Notes: generated from the letters alone by a model not told the origin. 64,000 bases of DNA from Druceiella hillmani (GCA_039881145.1 JAYKKI010000005.1:22625501-22689500); one strand, 5' to 3'; counted from the stretch's first letter, positions 20,991-33,829 are shown. Program-made: numbers and translations.

Positions 20991-22680
20991 TTTATTATTT
21001 TTACTTTTTTTTCAATAACGATATTTAATGTAGTGAAATAAAATTATTAACAAAAAACTGCAATAAAGTTACGGATACGTTCAAAAGTGAATTGTCATGA
21101 AAAGAATAAAAATGAAATAATATGGCTTAGAAGTAGGATTGCCAACTGGTTGAGGCTCAAATGAATTATCCAGATACTTACTATTGGAAAAAATGAGTTG
21201 ATTTAGCTAGTGTTCATGTATGTAGCTTGTGGCTAGAAAAGTGTTAATTCATTAACTTATTATATTGAAAGGAGAACGATGCGATTGTATGTTGATTAAA
21301 TAGGAAAAAAGTTCGCGAGTTACTTTGTTTAGTAATGTGATGATGTATCAAAATATTTGTTATGATTTAGAAATTTGTTTAAGGTTACAAAATTTAATTT
21401 AATATAGGTTAATAATTAATTACACCATTTTTTTTTCTAATAATCGTTTTAATGAATACATTGTTTTATGAGTATTTACACGGATTTTTCTATCGTTCAG
21501 CTCAACTTTTTCTGAATTTTTGAGCCGAATTACAGCTTCCTACGTAATGGTAATTTTTAATTGAATCTGCTAAGCAGTATTTGTCTGAAAATGGTAACTA
21601 TAGTTATTTTCCAGTGAAAAAAATAAAAACTGATTTGAGTACTTTTCAATGATTCCCTATATACCTGTGCCGAAAATTGTTTTCAGCTCCTCTGTGACAT
21701 GCACCTGCATCCTTCTTATAATATAATTTTAAGTAATTTTAAACATCTTTTCTATTTTTAATCCAATGAACGAATTGTCAATAGTATTATACGTAAATTT
21801 AAGTCCTATCTTATTTCATTCAGAAGGTTGAAAAACGTAATAGACAGACGGATGGACGAACAGACGTAGCTACAAAAATAAGATTCTGTTCGGATTCTTC
21901 GGCTATAGCACTATAAATATGATGTAGTAAGAATTTACAGTAAAGGATTGCGGAAACCATAAAATGAAAAAATACATTTAAAGATAATATGTTAAATTAC
22001 AACAATGAAAAAGCAAGGAGGATTTTAAAAGTACATACTGGTGTGAATATTATTGAAATTGATGTGTCACTATTAACGAGATAAAACTAGTATTGGCCAT
22101 GCATTAACCATAAATAATTGTTAAAAACTAATAACTGCACCCTTTAATTATGACTAATAATAACTAACGATTGAAAATTTTAATCATCAATCATGTTTGA
22201 TGACTAATTTTATTCAATATTTTATATTATTCAGAATTTTTGGTGAGAACTAAAACTAAATTTGTTTTTAGGAGATTGCAGAAAATCATTGCGGACATAA
22301 AAAAAATATTACAAAACTCATGAAAATTTACAGAAAAACGACAATATTATTCATCACACTCTTATTTATTGGTGGTATTTAGTACAGTGTAACGGTAGCA
22401 TAAACACAACATTTAAGAAAAGTCACAATCATAACTTTTCATGAAGTTTAAATTACTCGTCATAATAACCCATTTTGCAAACAATTCGTCGGATAACCTA
22501 TTGGGTTTTGAACTTTAGAAATAAAAACATTCTTTGGATCGTTCCAAATGATAGCACTGGTTATATTTAGAAGTACATTTTTATCATAAGACACAGCTGA
22601 TATATAAGTCGCTCGACTATAATAACTTGGACTAAACATTTATTATATTATTATAACTTTATAACTGATTAAAATTATGC
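20991..22680. other. AT-rich stretch with a worn interspersed-repeat tail
   Basis: Near 21845-21900, 'acagacggatggacgaacag' followed by 'ttctgttcggattcttcg' recalls the interior and end of the lepidopteran repeat seen better at 44.4 kb. The rest holds no coding frame above background. Confidence 0.4.
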
Positions 22681-22745
22681 TTAGTCACGACTAAATTATT
22701 GAAAAATTTAGACATTTTCAACCAATAATAATTTAGTCGACTAAA
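22681..22745. repeat. MITE-like inverted repeat
   Basis: 'agtcacgactaaattattg' at the left and 'caataataatttagtcgact' at the right are near inverted copies of about 20 bp. The right end contains a 14-bp perfect palindrome, 'tttagtcgactaaa' (22732-22745). A further copy of the motif, 'tttagtcgattatgg', follows near 22778. There is no coding capacity. Confidence 0.5.
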
Positions 22746-22993
22746 CGTTCAATTGATATATCAATCGATTAAGAAATTTAGTCGATTATGGTCAACACAG
22801 GAAACTATCGATAAAGTATAAGACAGCTGCATCACCATCACTCTTTGTCCCTCAACGGAAAACGCCCAGCCTAACTAAGATGATTTTGGGTAATTTATAT
22901 TTTTATACCGGTGTATTAAACTATTATGCAATTTGTCAATTTTTTTAAATTATATGTAATTATCATTCATCAGCGAAAGATATTATCGTAATT

Positions 22994-23455
22994 TGTTTTT
23001 ATACTGTCATAATTTATCGCATTTAGTTACAGTGAACAGAAGATTGAACGCTACGCTCTTTACATGCTCTATTTTATTTTTATACTGTCATAATTTATCG
23101 TAATTAATTACACTGAACAGAAGATCGAACGCTACGCCCTTTAAATGCTCTATTTTATTTTTATACTGTTGTGTATATTACTCTAATGTGTATACCGATA
23201 TGTATACTGCTCTAATTTATATTTTTACTGTCATAATTAATCACATTTAATTACACTGAACAGAAGATCGAAAGCTACACTCTTTACATGCTCTATTGTA
23301 TATTTATACTATTGTGTATACTGCTCTAATTTATTTTGTACTGTTATAATTTATCGCATTGAATTACACTGAACAGAAAATCGAACGCTACGCTCTTTAC
23401 ATGCTCTATTTTATTTTAATACTGTAATAATTTTTCACATTTAGTTACACTGTAT
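22994..23455. repeat. Irregular tandem array with an 81-bp core, about 4.5 copies
   Basis: The core runs 'atactgtcataatttatcgc', then 'cactgaacagaagatcgaac' and 'gctctttacatgctctat'. The mark 'gaacag' lies at 23034, 23115, 23258 and 23371, giving spacings of 81, 143 and 113 bp. The longer spacings come from an inserted phrase, 'gtgtatactgctctaattta', itself duplicated. A stray piece, 'cagaagatcgaacgctcttt', recurs near 24162, beyond the coding-like segment at 23.7-24.1 kb. Confidence 0.88.
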
Positions 23456-23703
23456 CTCGAAGCGAAGAAATTTATGATATACAAAAGTTACAGGAATAAC
23501 TTAAATGCTAACAATTATGACATAGTGACGACTAGAAGTTATTCCACCGAGATTACAGAAATACTAGGGCACATAGTAAGATTTTTGTGATTCTGGTAGC
23601 ACTCTCTTTTAAGATCTTGATAATTGTTACAAAAATCAAAGCTGTTATGATATAGCTGTTTATAGAAATATCAGAAATTAAACATTTAAGGGTGTAAAAA
23701 AAA

Positions 23704-23884
23704 TTAATAATCGCATCTATTTGTCATCCTTGTACATGGTTGGCAGTCTGTCAGCAACGCATCTGGTGGCCAAACAGAATATTTCCATTCCTTCTCCAAA
23801 GCATGCAGTTGTTTTTCTATTGCATTATGAGAGCACGATGGTAGCTCTATCAGCCAACATAACCTAGGATATGTTTCAAAAGGG
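23704..23884 (-). pseudogene. Candidate terminal exon or coding fossil, unrecognised family
   Basis: Reading the minus strand, an acceptor-like 'attgtttgtttag' precedes the frame PFETYPRLCWLIELPSC..., which stays open for about 60 codons to a TAA at 23704-23706. A second, independently decayed copy of its centre lies on the plus strand at 55.0 kb. Residues WLIELPSCSHNAIEKQ here match YLAELLSYSHTAVEKQ there, followed by HALEKEWKY versus HALEKKWKY. Many codon differences are silent (ctg/tta, gag/gaa, cta/ctg, tcg/tca), so the shared ancestor was translated and constrained. I do not recognise the family. No AATAAA is close downstream. It may be an exon of a living gene or of a mobile element. 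Confidence 0.4.
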
Positions 23885-24005
23885 CTAAACAAACAATGTA
23901 ATTTTTCTTATTTTAACATACAAGGTCACTTTGGACGATGATTATCGAATAGGTCAAAATTTATATCTTTGGAACAACGTTTGGCTGTGTCATAAAACAG
24001 CTCAC

Positions 24006-24132
24006 CTTCACCCACGTTGTGCATATATGACGTGTGCCTATACGACTCTTTTGTCCTAAACGGAATCCACGAAGCAGCAGTATTCTAAGTTCTCTTAATA
24101 ATATTTTCGGAAATGTATAGTTTATTCTTTAT
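24006..24132 (-). pseudogene. Possible second exon upstream of the 23.7-kb fragment
   Basis: On the minus strand an open run of about 42 codons ends in '...gtgggtgaag|gtgagctg', a good splice-donor consensus at the 24005/24006 junction. It lies about 120 bp upstream of the acceptor at 23884. The reading phases do not fit: this exon ends on a codon boundary, and the next needs two carried bases. Either the donor is chance, the exon belongs to another transcript, or a frameshift has occurred. Confidence 0.18.
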
Positions 24133-24510
24133 TCGCCGAACCTCAGTTGCCAACTTTTCAGAAGATCGAACGCTCTTTACGTACTCGAACAGAAAAGTTC
24201 GAAAACTTTATATAATCCAAAAAAAAGTAACTTATGTTGATTAGCTGTTAATCTAATATAATATAAAAGTTAAAATTAATACATATTTATAATTACAAAC
24301 CTGATGCAATTTTAGAAATTACGTGTGGCGTTTAAAAAAAGAACGCCACGCGTAGTTTGTAAACAGATGTAGTTGTAACTAAGCGAATGATTGCTCTAAT
24401 ATTCGTTAGACTGTTATTAGGCACTAAACAGTTACGATATTGCAATATGAGGCGTACCCAATGAAATCAAAAGTATCAAGTTCTAACATGTAGCAATCGC
24501 TTGTGCCGTA
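24133..24510. other. AT-rich stretch, nothing recognised
   Basis: A small inverted word pair, 'gtgtggcgtt' and 'aacgccacgcg' (near 24324-24353), makes a 9-bp hairpin. There is no gene. Confidence 0.45.
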
Positions 24511-24514
24511 AATA

Positions 24515-24670
24515 AGCTTATACGCCGTGCCAATATAGATAATAAACAGCTATCAATGCTGGTGGATGCGAGCAGCGGAGACTTCTTATCTTCGCAACGC
24601 ACGTGTGCATTTCATACAATCCGACTATTCATTGCTGTCGTTGATATAAGTTTACTTGAAAACGTATACT
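24515..24670. promoter_or_regulatory. GC-richer short element
   Basis: 'gctggtggatgcgagcagcg' and 'cgcaacgcacgtgtgcat' (with an E-box CACGTG at about 24600) stand out from AT-rich flanks. 'gataataaacagctatcaat' combines GATA-, forkhead- and E-box-like words. It is a candidate enhancer, by inference. Confidence 0.28.
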
Positions 24671-24973
24671 ATATTTTATGTTGCTAGTGTGCAAGTGGTA
24701 TCTTCAGAAATGTCAGCCATATTCATAGCCCCAGATATTTGTTTAAATATAAGACGTATAACCTATCAAATATTATGTAAATCACATTTTTTAACACTAA
24801 TTAATATTAATTATATTACATTAATATCATAAATACGTAAGTGCGTTTGTTTATTTATTTATTTGTTTTTCAAGTTTTCATGCCTCAATTACTAAATTGA
24901 TTTTCCTGAAGTTACGAAAAAATATGTTTAGTGGAGATTAATATAGGACACTTAAGAGCGTGGACATAAATAC

Positions 24974-24974
<1 letters not shown>

Positions 24975-25021
<47 letters not shown>
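24975..25021. repeat. (TA)n microsatellite
   Basis: About 47 bp of uninterrupted alternating T and A. Confidence 0.97.
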
Positions 25022-25024
<3 letters not shown>

Positions 25025-25948
25025 TACAAATTAAATAGATTATATCTTAGTCTTAAATTACCCATCATTTTCACCACTCGATCTAATCTACGGGGAGCTA
25101 GTGTTTAATAAAAAGAGCATGAATTAGAATTTTAATTCTCAATATACTCATAATAGTAATATTATTAATATTAGTTCGTATAGTAAATAAAAACAACTTG
25201 CAGGTATACTGTCTATAATTGCATGTAAAATCAATAAATTGTACACAAAACGATGCCAGTCAAATACCAAAACAGTATCACAATAACAAAACAAACAATG
25301 ATTATCTATAACCTTCTCTACGCAAGCAAATAATTTCAGTACATAACAATTTAGTGAAACACAAATGGATGATGGACAGACGACGTTACCATGGCAAACG
25401 ACGTTGACACATTGTAAGATAATTAGAATAGGGAACAAAGTAAAAACAATGCCATGTATAATTATCAAAAATAATGACAAGAATACTTCATATTTTTTCC
25501 TATCGCCTATAAATTGAATACACAATTTTCATCGATTCACCTTGTTTGCTTATTATATTTTCGTTTAATATTCAAATAGGTTCGTTTAAATATCACAATT
25601 TCAATAAACCTCTCGGGCTTTATCTAATATTTATTCACTCATCCAACTTTCGAACTTAATAAAGAGTAAGACAAATAGATGAACAACTCGACACTAAAGT
25701 TCAACTTAGTCTGTCAACAAACTAGCTCCTGATTGCGTCAAAAAGGTTACACTAATGACCTTGTGAACATGTGACTGAACAATCTGATGCGCAGTATTAA
25801 TTGTCTCACGAATTAAGTCACATATTAATTACGTCTTAAGTATGTACATCTAAACATGTAATCATATTGGATCGAGGCGTAAGGTGCACATTAGAAATAT
25901 TTAAGTTTGTTACCAAATGCAATTTTTAAAAAATAAAAAGTACGAAAA
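25022..25948. other. AT-rich stretch with one long but unsupported hydrophobic frame
   Basis: A 125-codon minus-strand frame (25148-25525) reads as a run of hydrophobic and cysteine residues with no domain, acceptor, donor or polyadenylation context. One frame of this length is expected by chance in 64 kb of DNA this AT-rich, so I do not call it a gene. Confidence 0.45.
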
Positions 25949-26660
25949 TGACAAATATTATAAATATTCATTTATTTATCTCTTCTTAAGCCGAAAAAAC
26001 TTCTTAAACAAATTTTGACGTAGTTTTATTGTTAGGTAACATATTATTATAAAATTGTAATATTATATCTGTTTATGTATTATTTGTCTCTCCTTAAGCC
26101 GAAAAAACTTCTTAAACAAATTTTGACGTAGTTTTATTGTTAGGTAACATATTATTATAAAATTGTAATATTATATCTGTTATATTCAAAAGGCAGCAGT
26201 TTAATAAAGGATTCGTTACTCCATTAGAATTATTTCCTCATTGTATTTTAAGTAGATTGTTTTTATTATAAATTAATATCACATTTTTTTCTTTGGACTT
26301 AATTATCTTATTTGAACATTTAATTTTAATAATAAACAATTATAGGCATACAAACAAACAATAATGACAAATATTTTAAATATACACTTATTTATCTCTC
26401 CTTAAACCGAAGAAACTTCTTGAATAAATTTTGACGTAGTTTTATTGTTAGGTAACATATTATTATAAAATTGTAATATTATATCTAAATGTTATATTCA
26501 AAAGACAGCAGTTAAATAAAGGGTTCATTACTCCGGTAGCAATATTTCCTCATTGTATTTAAAGTAGATTGTTTTTATTATAAATGAATATCCCATTTTT
26601 TTCGTGGATTTGGATATCTTAATTGTACATTTAGTTTTAATAATAAACAATCATGGGAAG
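25949..26660. repeat. Nested tandem duplications, 108 bp and about 308-415 bp
   Basis: The phrase 'tatttatctcttcttaagcc' occurs at about 25973, 26081 ('tatttgtctctcc...') and 26389. The first two copies are almost identical over 108 bp (a recent duplication). The third belongs to an older duplication that also carries the later block 'cctcattgtattt', 'agtagattgtttttattata' and 'taataaacaat'. No coding frame or terminal repeats are seen. Confidence 0.9.
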
Positions 26661-27630
26661 TTTTTTTATAAAATACAGATGTATAATTTAAAAGTTACAA
26701 CTAAATATGCATATGTACATAAAAAATACGTACCAACTCGGTAGAAAAACACACCTTTTTTTATATAAATAAAATTAATTTCCGGCTAACTCATCACCAC
26801 TTTTGGCAATTCTTGTTATTTTGCGTTTAATTACAAAAATCAATTTCAGTAACTTAATACCGTCCCAACTTATTGCCAAAAACTATATTTTAAGTTTATC
26901 ACCTTTTGGAGCGATCTATGAACGTAAATTTAAAAAAAAAATTGCGAGTTAAATCAGATTTTTGAATTATGAACAGATTGCGGGTTTTAATACAGTGAAA
27001 ATTAAGAAAAAATCTTTCATTCTACCTAAATGGATTCTGACACGGAATTTGCACATTTATCTTAGAAAAAATCTAATAAGGAAAAAACTAACATCTAATT
27101 TTCGACAAGATCGACAGATAATAATCAAGACGACAGATAATAGACAAGATCGACAGAGATTCATGCACTTTATCTAATTTGCTAAGAACTTAAACGCAAT
27201 TTGAAATTAAACTGAGCCAATTAAATTTGAATCAATTAGTTAAATAAAAAAATCGTCTGAGTTATTTCGTATATTTGATTATATATTAACACACTGTAGC
27301 CTATTAGTAGAAATACAAAACTATGACAATTGATACATTAAACCTAACATAGAAAATATAAATCAACCCACTACTAAATTACTACTTTTCCTATCGATTG
27401 GAGTTGCCTTTAATCTACAAGTTTATAGAACGATAAGTATTCCCCAAAAATTGCCTTTGTTTCGATATTATTGAACTGTACAATAGAGAAAAACCAATCC
27501 TTTCTACGTACTGCTATCCGATAAACAGGAATTTTGATTACAATTTACAATCCATTATCCCTAAGATAACAAGTACGTACAACTTAAAAACGAAGAGTAG
27601 TTATTTTGGAGAAATTAAACACTTAAACAA
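26661..27630. other. AT-rich stretch, nothing recognised
   Basis: A 71-codon plus-strand frame (26962-27177) ends in short repeats of 'gacagataatcaagac'-like words, a tiny local duplication. There is no splice support. Confidence 0.45.
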
Positions 27631-27635
27631 ACGTG

Positions 27636-27849
27636 ACTTGCAAGTTACTCTCAGAAATAGAAATCCTCTTCTGGTGCATATTTTTCACGTCCTCGATAAA
27701 TGTTTCTCTCTCACACAAAACATCTATTTGGTTTACTTATCAACAAAAATGTTCTTGCCGATGCGCAAAAATTTCGACGAAATGCAGCTCCGGACATTTC
27801 CCAAACAGGAATATGATTATATCGAGAGCTTAGGAGCCTAACGGGCTAG
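27636..27849 (+). other. Candidate exon or conserved element ending at a GTGAGT donor
   Basis: The right edge, 'aacgggctag|gtgagtcg', is a full splice-donor consensus at 27850-27855. Two plus frames (27633-27833 and 27638-27841) are open through the segment, so the composition rather than the code may explain the openness. No acceptor stands at the left edge. If real, this is a 5' exon. Confidence 0.25.
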
Positions 27850-28035
27850 GTGAGTCGTCGACTTCGTTGTGAAGTCGTTATTGTCCCGCCATTAATTCGG
27901 CCTGGAAGATTACTCCGTTATCTTTCGTTAACAAGTTACGTGTTTACGAGACCCTCGTCGGAGTATATATTTAGGCGTAGCTCTTTTGATAAAGGTCGTT
28001 ACTGGGTAACGTATACTTATGTAACAGTACAGTGA
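27850..28035. promoter_or_regulatory. CpG-rich island with a small hairpin
   Basis: 'cgacttcgttgtgaagtcg' (27858-27876) is a perfect 7-bp stem with a 5-nt loop. CpG density stays high through 'cctcgtcggagtatatattt'. It adjoins the donor-like GTGAGT, so it may be the start of a first intron. Confidence 0.28.
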
Positions 28036-29980
28036 GCGTTGAAAATTAAACATTAAAATTAAACTCAATAATAACTTCTACCGTTTCATCTACTTGGAAA
28101 CAATGGGAACATGGCTACTTTCCATCATTGTTTCGGAATGGTTCCAACTTTTCCAAGTTGTTAAACGCGATGATGATGCTCAAATCAAATCTAGGTTTAA
28201 TCTGTTTACAAATGCTGAATATATCTGTGTATTCTCATTTATTAGAGCAAATATTATCCTTATTGAAATAATATTTTCCCATTACTCTGCTAAAAGAAAA
28301 TTGATTAATTTCGTCGTTATTGAAATATATTAAACAGAAAGTATTTTCGCCAGCTTAGCTTATTAACTTACACTACTTTTAAATTATAAATTCTTGTAGT
28401 CTAATTTCTTTACGTAGAATGCCATTTTAATCAACCGTAAGTTAAACTGTATCGGTACAGCGACAGAACAGTAACAATCATGTTCGCTTGGAAGACATTC
28501 TTTTGTCTATTGTTTGCTTAGATTTACTTTCTCGGAATAAATATATGCTTAATACTGATTGTTAATCAGTTAATTACTTGCAGGAAGCATACAATGGTGT
28601 GTACAAATACCATCTACATCATTTAATTCTACGTTCACAACGAGTAACAAATAAGAATGGCGTCATTGCTAATTTATATGACATATATTTACATAAAGTA
28701 ATAGCTGTGCGCATGTAGAGATATATCTTCGATACATATAGACTCTCGGTAGTCACTGTACCTGTTCAGGCTTTCCGTCTTTTCCCTATATTTCGTTTTA
28801 ATCCTGCAGTCAATTTAAATATTTAATGCACTGAGTGTGCTTCATATCCTCTCTCATTCCGCGATGTTTTTGCCTGCAAAGTATATTAATACGAGATAGA
28901 AACTTTGTTTTGTGATAAAATCGCATTAAATCAGCAAAGATTTTTCACGTCCATCAAAGCAGCTCCCGACGAGGCAAATTGGAAGCCACTCCTTAATGTA
29001 CCGCTTTTATCTCTCTCTCTAGTCTTTTTGTTTTATAAGACGTGGGTTTTAGACAAAAATAAGTATAAAGCAAATGTTAAGTGCTGATATACCTTCAATT
29101 ATGCTACGCTCGCGGACGAGATTTTTTTTTCAAATTATAAAAGAAGATATAAAATGTATTATCACATAGAAAAACATATACGTTGACTAATTTTATGACA
29201 TTAACTTTTAACATTAACAGTTATAAATAATTATATCCTGCGAGATACTATTAGAAGATTATTCTTGTCCGAAATGCAAAAACAGGGAAGTCATTGTCAA
29301 AGTAAAAGAGTTTTTTTTTATTCTAAAATCGTTGTATAATTATAGTGTGCAACGGTTTATCGGGAAGAATAACATCTATGTACAAAATACATTATTTCAC
29401 ATTTTTAAGTAAAGTGTGGAAATTTTTCAAGGTACGAAAGAAAATATACGAAAACTAATAATTAATTAAGGCATAATAGTCCAGTTGCCACTGATAATAT
29501 TTTTCTCTTAAACATATTTCTTGACGAAAATATTTCAAAAACGGTATATTTTTTAAATCCGTAATTTTAGATTGTTTGTTATTGATAAATAACAAACAAT
29601 ATAAATAACTAATATACAATAAGCTTACAATATCATCACACTTTATATTTTATTTAGAATGTAGAATTTTTTCCACTTACGTGCGTAATAAATGTTCAAA
29701 ACTCATTCAGACAGCTTCTCTTGGACCAATACCTCCTTAATTCTAAATATAGAATTATATTTTGACCAGTGTTTTGAAATGTTCTCGTTAATGTTACACG
29801 ATTTATAAATATTTTAAATAATGTTTTCCTCTAACAGAATTGATTGCGTTTTTTATCGTGAAATATCTATATGTATGTGTAAATATTGGTAGAGTAGAGT
29901 ACTCTGTTTTGGTTCTTGGCATTCATGACTAGCTATTTTGTTGGTTGTTCAGTCTGGCAATTTCAAAACTAGTCAATAAG
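28036..29980. other. AT-rich stretch, nothing firmly recognised
   Basis: The 79-codon plus frame at 28094-28333 and the 60-codon frame at 28905-29087 lack splice flanks. 'atgctacgctcgcggacgag' (29101-29120) may be a worn end of the 'gcgagcgaagcc' repeat. Confidence 0.4.
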
Positions 29981-29984
29981 ACTT

Positions 29985-31335
29985 TTTGCCATTTTAGAGT
30001 TCTATACCTCAAAAGAAAGAAGGGAACCCACGTACAAAATAACTCACGTAAAGGGTTGTCAGGTCTCCGGGATTATGCAGGAATTTGTGATGGTGTCCCG
30101 TGTTTATGAATGTGATAAATTTGTTCCGTTAATGTAAAAAAATGTGGTAACTATTGAAAATTGTCTTTATTGCATTCTTCTCGGACCTGTATATGTTATG
30201 GCCGCATTGCCGTTTTATTAGCTTGATCACTAAGAAACTTGGAAAGACCGGAATCGGATGATCACAAATCTAAACAAAGCACAATTTCAAATTCGAATAA
30301 ATTGCAGAGTCTTCCTCCAGAATTTAATGTCGCTACTAAATAATCGCAATGGCAATTAATTAATTAAAATAATCAGATCAAAACAAGAACTTAATAAACT
30401 AAATATTGTCATTCTCAAACTAAGATAATTAAGCTCCTAATTGCAATTAGATAAGATTAAATATCGAAAGAAAAGTAAATGTTTACAAATTTATTTTGTC
30501 AAATTTTAGTATTAGATTTTAATAAATTGAATAGATTCGTATAACGACTGTTTTTGTTTTAAATTTTCATTGCGTGCATAACGACTGTTTTTGTTTTAAA
30601 CTATCATTATTTAACGAGTCAATCGATTTTGTTAAAAACTTTACTTTATATTTGGTAGTAGAAGAGATTTTTTATGTTTCTTTAAGTTCAAACAAAGCTA
30701 ATTATTATTTATTTTGTAACTAATTATTTTTCTTAAACTACTAGTAGTTATGGTATGTTGATTTCAGAGTATAGTGAAAATAAAAAGGAATAAATAACGT
30801 TATTTCAATGAGGTTTTATTTTTAACTTTGCCTGAAATTCCACGTCTGCACTCCGTAGTACAAATGTCTTTTCTGTCTGTATGTGTATCACAGTACGTAG
30901 AAACTTGAAAGGGCCAAAGGGTCACAAAAATATTTTTTTCGTAATCCTAGGTAGTATAATTTTACAGATATAATATAGTATAAGTTTACAGATATACTGT
31001 GAAAATATTAAAAAAATATATTGCTCCTCCTCTTATTCTCGAAACTACTCAACCTAAAATTATGAAAAAATATGACTTTTAGAAGCCTACGCAAAGGTTT
31101 TAGAAATTTAAAATATAAGTAGGCTATTGTCTTGGATCTTATAATTCTTGAAATATGCATTATGTGTTAATGTCTGTGTAAGATACAGTAGGAAATACAT
31201 TCACGTCGTGAAAAATTTATATTTGTATATAGTTTAATAGGAATACTGTGTATCCTGAAATGCTTATAAGTACTTAAATGTGCACGGCACTCTCGTAGTG
31301 CAAGTTCTACTTGTGCTAGACAGATTTTTGCTGTT
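29985..31335 (+). mobile_element. Scattered remnants of lepidopteran interspersed repeats
   Basis: 'tagagttctatacctcaaaa' at 29995 resembles the opening of the repeat at 14.1 kb. From about 31190 to 31325, 'agtttaataggaatactg' and 'tgcaagttctacttgtgcta' match that repeat's tail near 14520-14615. Between them, 30880-31060 contains phrases ('gtctgtatgtgtatcac', 'cgaaactactcaacc') usual in other lepidopteran elements. A 50-bp local duplication of 'ataacgactgtttttgtttt' sits at 30541 and 30579. All are non-coding and heavily worn. Confidence 0.5.
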
Positions 31336-32284
31336 AATTTTAATTTAATCTACATTGTTACATATTTTAAAAGCATCGTTATTATACCGATAGTCCCCAA
31401 ACAATTTTTTTGCCTTTATTCTCAATCTCACTTCATCCATTCAAATCTCTTTTTTAAAACCCAATTCTTATGTCGACCTATGTCGATATCTTACTTAAAA
31501 TCACGTCCAAACTCAAATTATCTTACTTGCTGTGAATTTATTTTATATTTAAATTTAATTTAAATATTGATAACCTTTCTCATACCCAATTACACATTTT
31601 TATCGAATTCATTTACATTACGGTTACTTGGTAATTCACTGAACATTCATTAATCCGATATTTACTAACATTTCCTTTTTAATAACACTAAATAATGCAA
31701 TCCAAATAAAATCGTTAAAGTTATAAAGTTTTTGATTCCGTTATAAACCAAGTACTTGCATTTAACTATAGGCTCAAAGAGTACAACACCAAAGTGTTAC
31801 ATCCAATAATATCGAGTTATGTATTTAAAATAACCAGTGTATGATAGAAAGTACATTAATGAATACATTAATTAATACAGAAGTCGCTTTTTACTTTTCA
31901 CACTTTTGCGTTGTGTCTTGTAAGTGATTTGTTGTTACATCTCCCGAAGGTTGGCCAATTGGAAGTAAATTATCAAAAAATTGTTAATTAGTGGATTAAG
32001 TACTAAATTATACTTGTGTATAATTATATAAGTTTTTTCACTTATATACAGTAAAAATCCGTATAAAACATAAATTTTCTTAAAAGGGAAATTCTGTTTT
32101 CCAATATCAAGTTATTTATCGATTCAATACTATTTTGTGCAGTAGTTAATTTTTTTTATGTACCTTGAAATTATTAATACCACCAAAACGTTTGGACCTA
32201 AAATATAATTACTCACTTAAAAATTAGAAAAACCTAACTATATAACAGCGTGATACATGAGATATATTTGGACAAGATTACCTA
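31336..32284. other. AT-rich stretch, nothing recognised
   Basis: Repeated words of the type 'tacattaatgaatacattaa' (31852-31875) are the only pattern. Confidence 0.5.
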
Positions 32285-32576
32285 AGAATCACAATCTTAA
32301 TGCTAACAGCTTCGAGATTACATGCAAATATCTAAAATGTGATTAAACTAAAAAGAACATGTATCTTGAAGTATAAAGTATTACACTTAATCTCAATATT
32401 CACAACTCCGAGATTACATGCAAGTATTTAAAACATGATTAAATGAAAACAAATAAGTATCTTGAAGTATAAAGAATTACGCTTAATCTCAATATTTACA
32501 GCTTCGAGATTACATGCAAGTATTTAAAATGTGATTTAACTAAAAACAAACAAGTATCTTAAAGTATAAAGTATTG
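32285..32576. repeat. 96-bp tandem repeat, about three copies
   Basis: 'cagcttcgagattacatgc' begins at 32307 and 32499, with the variant 'caactccgagattacatgc' at 32403. Each copy continues through 'tatcttgaagtataaag'. Spacing is exactly 96 bp both times. Copies are diverged at about one base in ten. Confidence 0.92.
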
Positions 32577-33825
32577 TTTTTATTATTGGACTTGCTCGTA
32601 TTGTCTCGTTATATCTCACGTGTTATAAATTTCATTATCTGTATATTTGTTAATATGTTGCTTGTAACAAAAAACCTTAGAGTTGTTCATCGTTTTATTT
32701 TTCATAAAATTTTTAACATTTTCCTTCTACGTTCTTTGTAATAAATAATACAGAAAGTGATCAATGAAAATTAAAATGAATTTACATAACAAACAAATAA
32801 ACTTAATAAAAAAAATTATTTATATTCAATGGTGGTTTAAAAAGAAGATAAATTACAAATAAAAATAATATATAAACGATTTAAAGTAAAACAGAAACTA
32901 AATTTGAAAAAAATCGACATAGGTAGCTAGAATAAAACTTTTTTTAATTTGATCTGTTTTTATATATTTGTCTATAAACTTCCTTGACTGCCTTTTCCCA
33001 ACAGAGTAAATAACCGTTGAAAGCCGCACACACGCTCACATATTATTAAGATTGCTGACACTATTCTGAATTTTATAGCGTATTTTTAAGTCCAAGATCT
33101 GTGTAAAGAGTAAATCAGTGAGCTAACTAAATGTTTGATTAAATATGATGTATGAGATCTCGACTTACAAAAATATTATTAAGTTATCATTGATAGGCTA
33201 ATAATATCAAAGATAAGAAACTATTTACTCGTACGATGTATATTCGACGTAAATTATTACAAGTACAACGTTAAGTTGTATCCCTGATAATCTACGTACG
33301 ATGCGTTACGTACTATGTTTATTCGACGTAGATTATTGCAAGTACAACGTAAAAAGTGTCCTAAATTTGAAATTAGCTTATCAATAACACTTAGCAAAGT
33401 TTTTTCTCCGCTTAGCAATTTCTTTTCTCCGCAATGACTCCGGCTCGGATATTAATGTTATTTAAATAGAGTATTTACATAACTTCATTATATAATATAT
33501 AATCTATTTATTCCGATTACAATCTAATTTCCTTAAAACTGATTGACCTCAATATTATTCTTTTACAAAAAAATTCCAGTTTTTAATTTTTGATTACGTA
33601 GTTTGCAGTTTCACAATTAGGATGTGAAATAATTTGTCGTAATATTTACGGCACAAATTATATAAACAAATTGATAAACCTTCGATAAATTCACGCCGCT
33701 AGAGAAAACTTTCAAATAGACAGCCACTTTCAAATTCTTACGAAACAGACAAGTTTCTAAACATTTCTTAATTTGTTATTGTCATTTCACTTCGATATCA
33801 GCTCTATACACCTCGGTCTATCATT
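32577..33825. other. AT-rich stretch with a 78-bp spaced duplication
   Basis: 'attcgacgtaaattattaca' near 33241 recurs as 'attcgacgtagattattgca' near 33319, each followed by 'agtacaacgt'. Nothing else is recognised. Confidence 0.5.
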
Positions 33826-33829
33826 AATG

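Noticed and set aside
25148..25525. 125-codon minus-strand hydrophobic frame
   Set aside because: No splice, start or poly(A) context and no domain. A frame this long is plausible by chance in 64 kb of AT-rich DNA.
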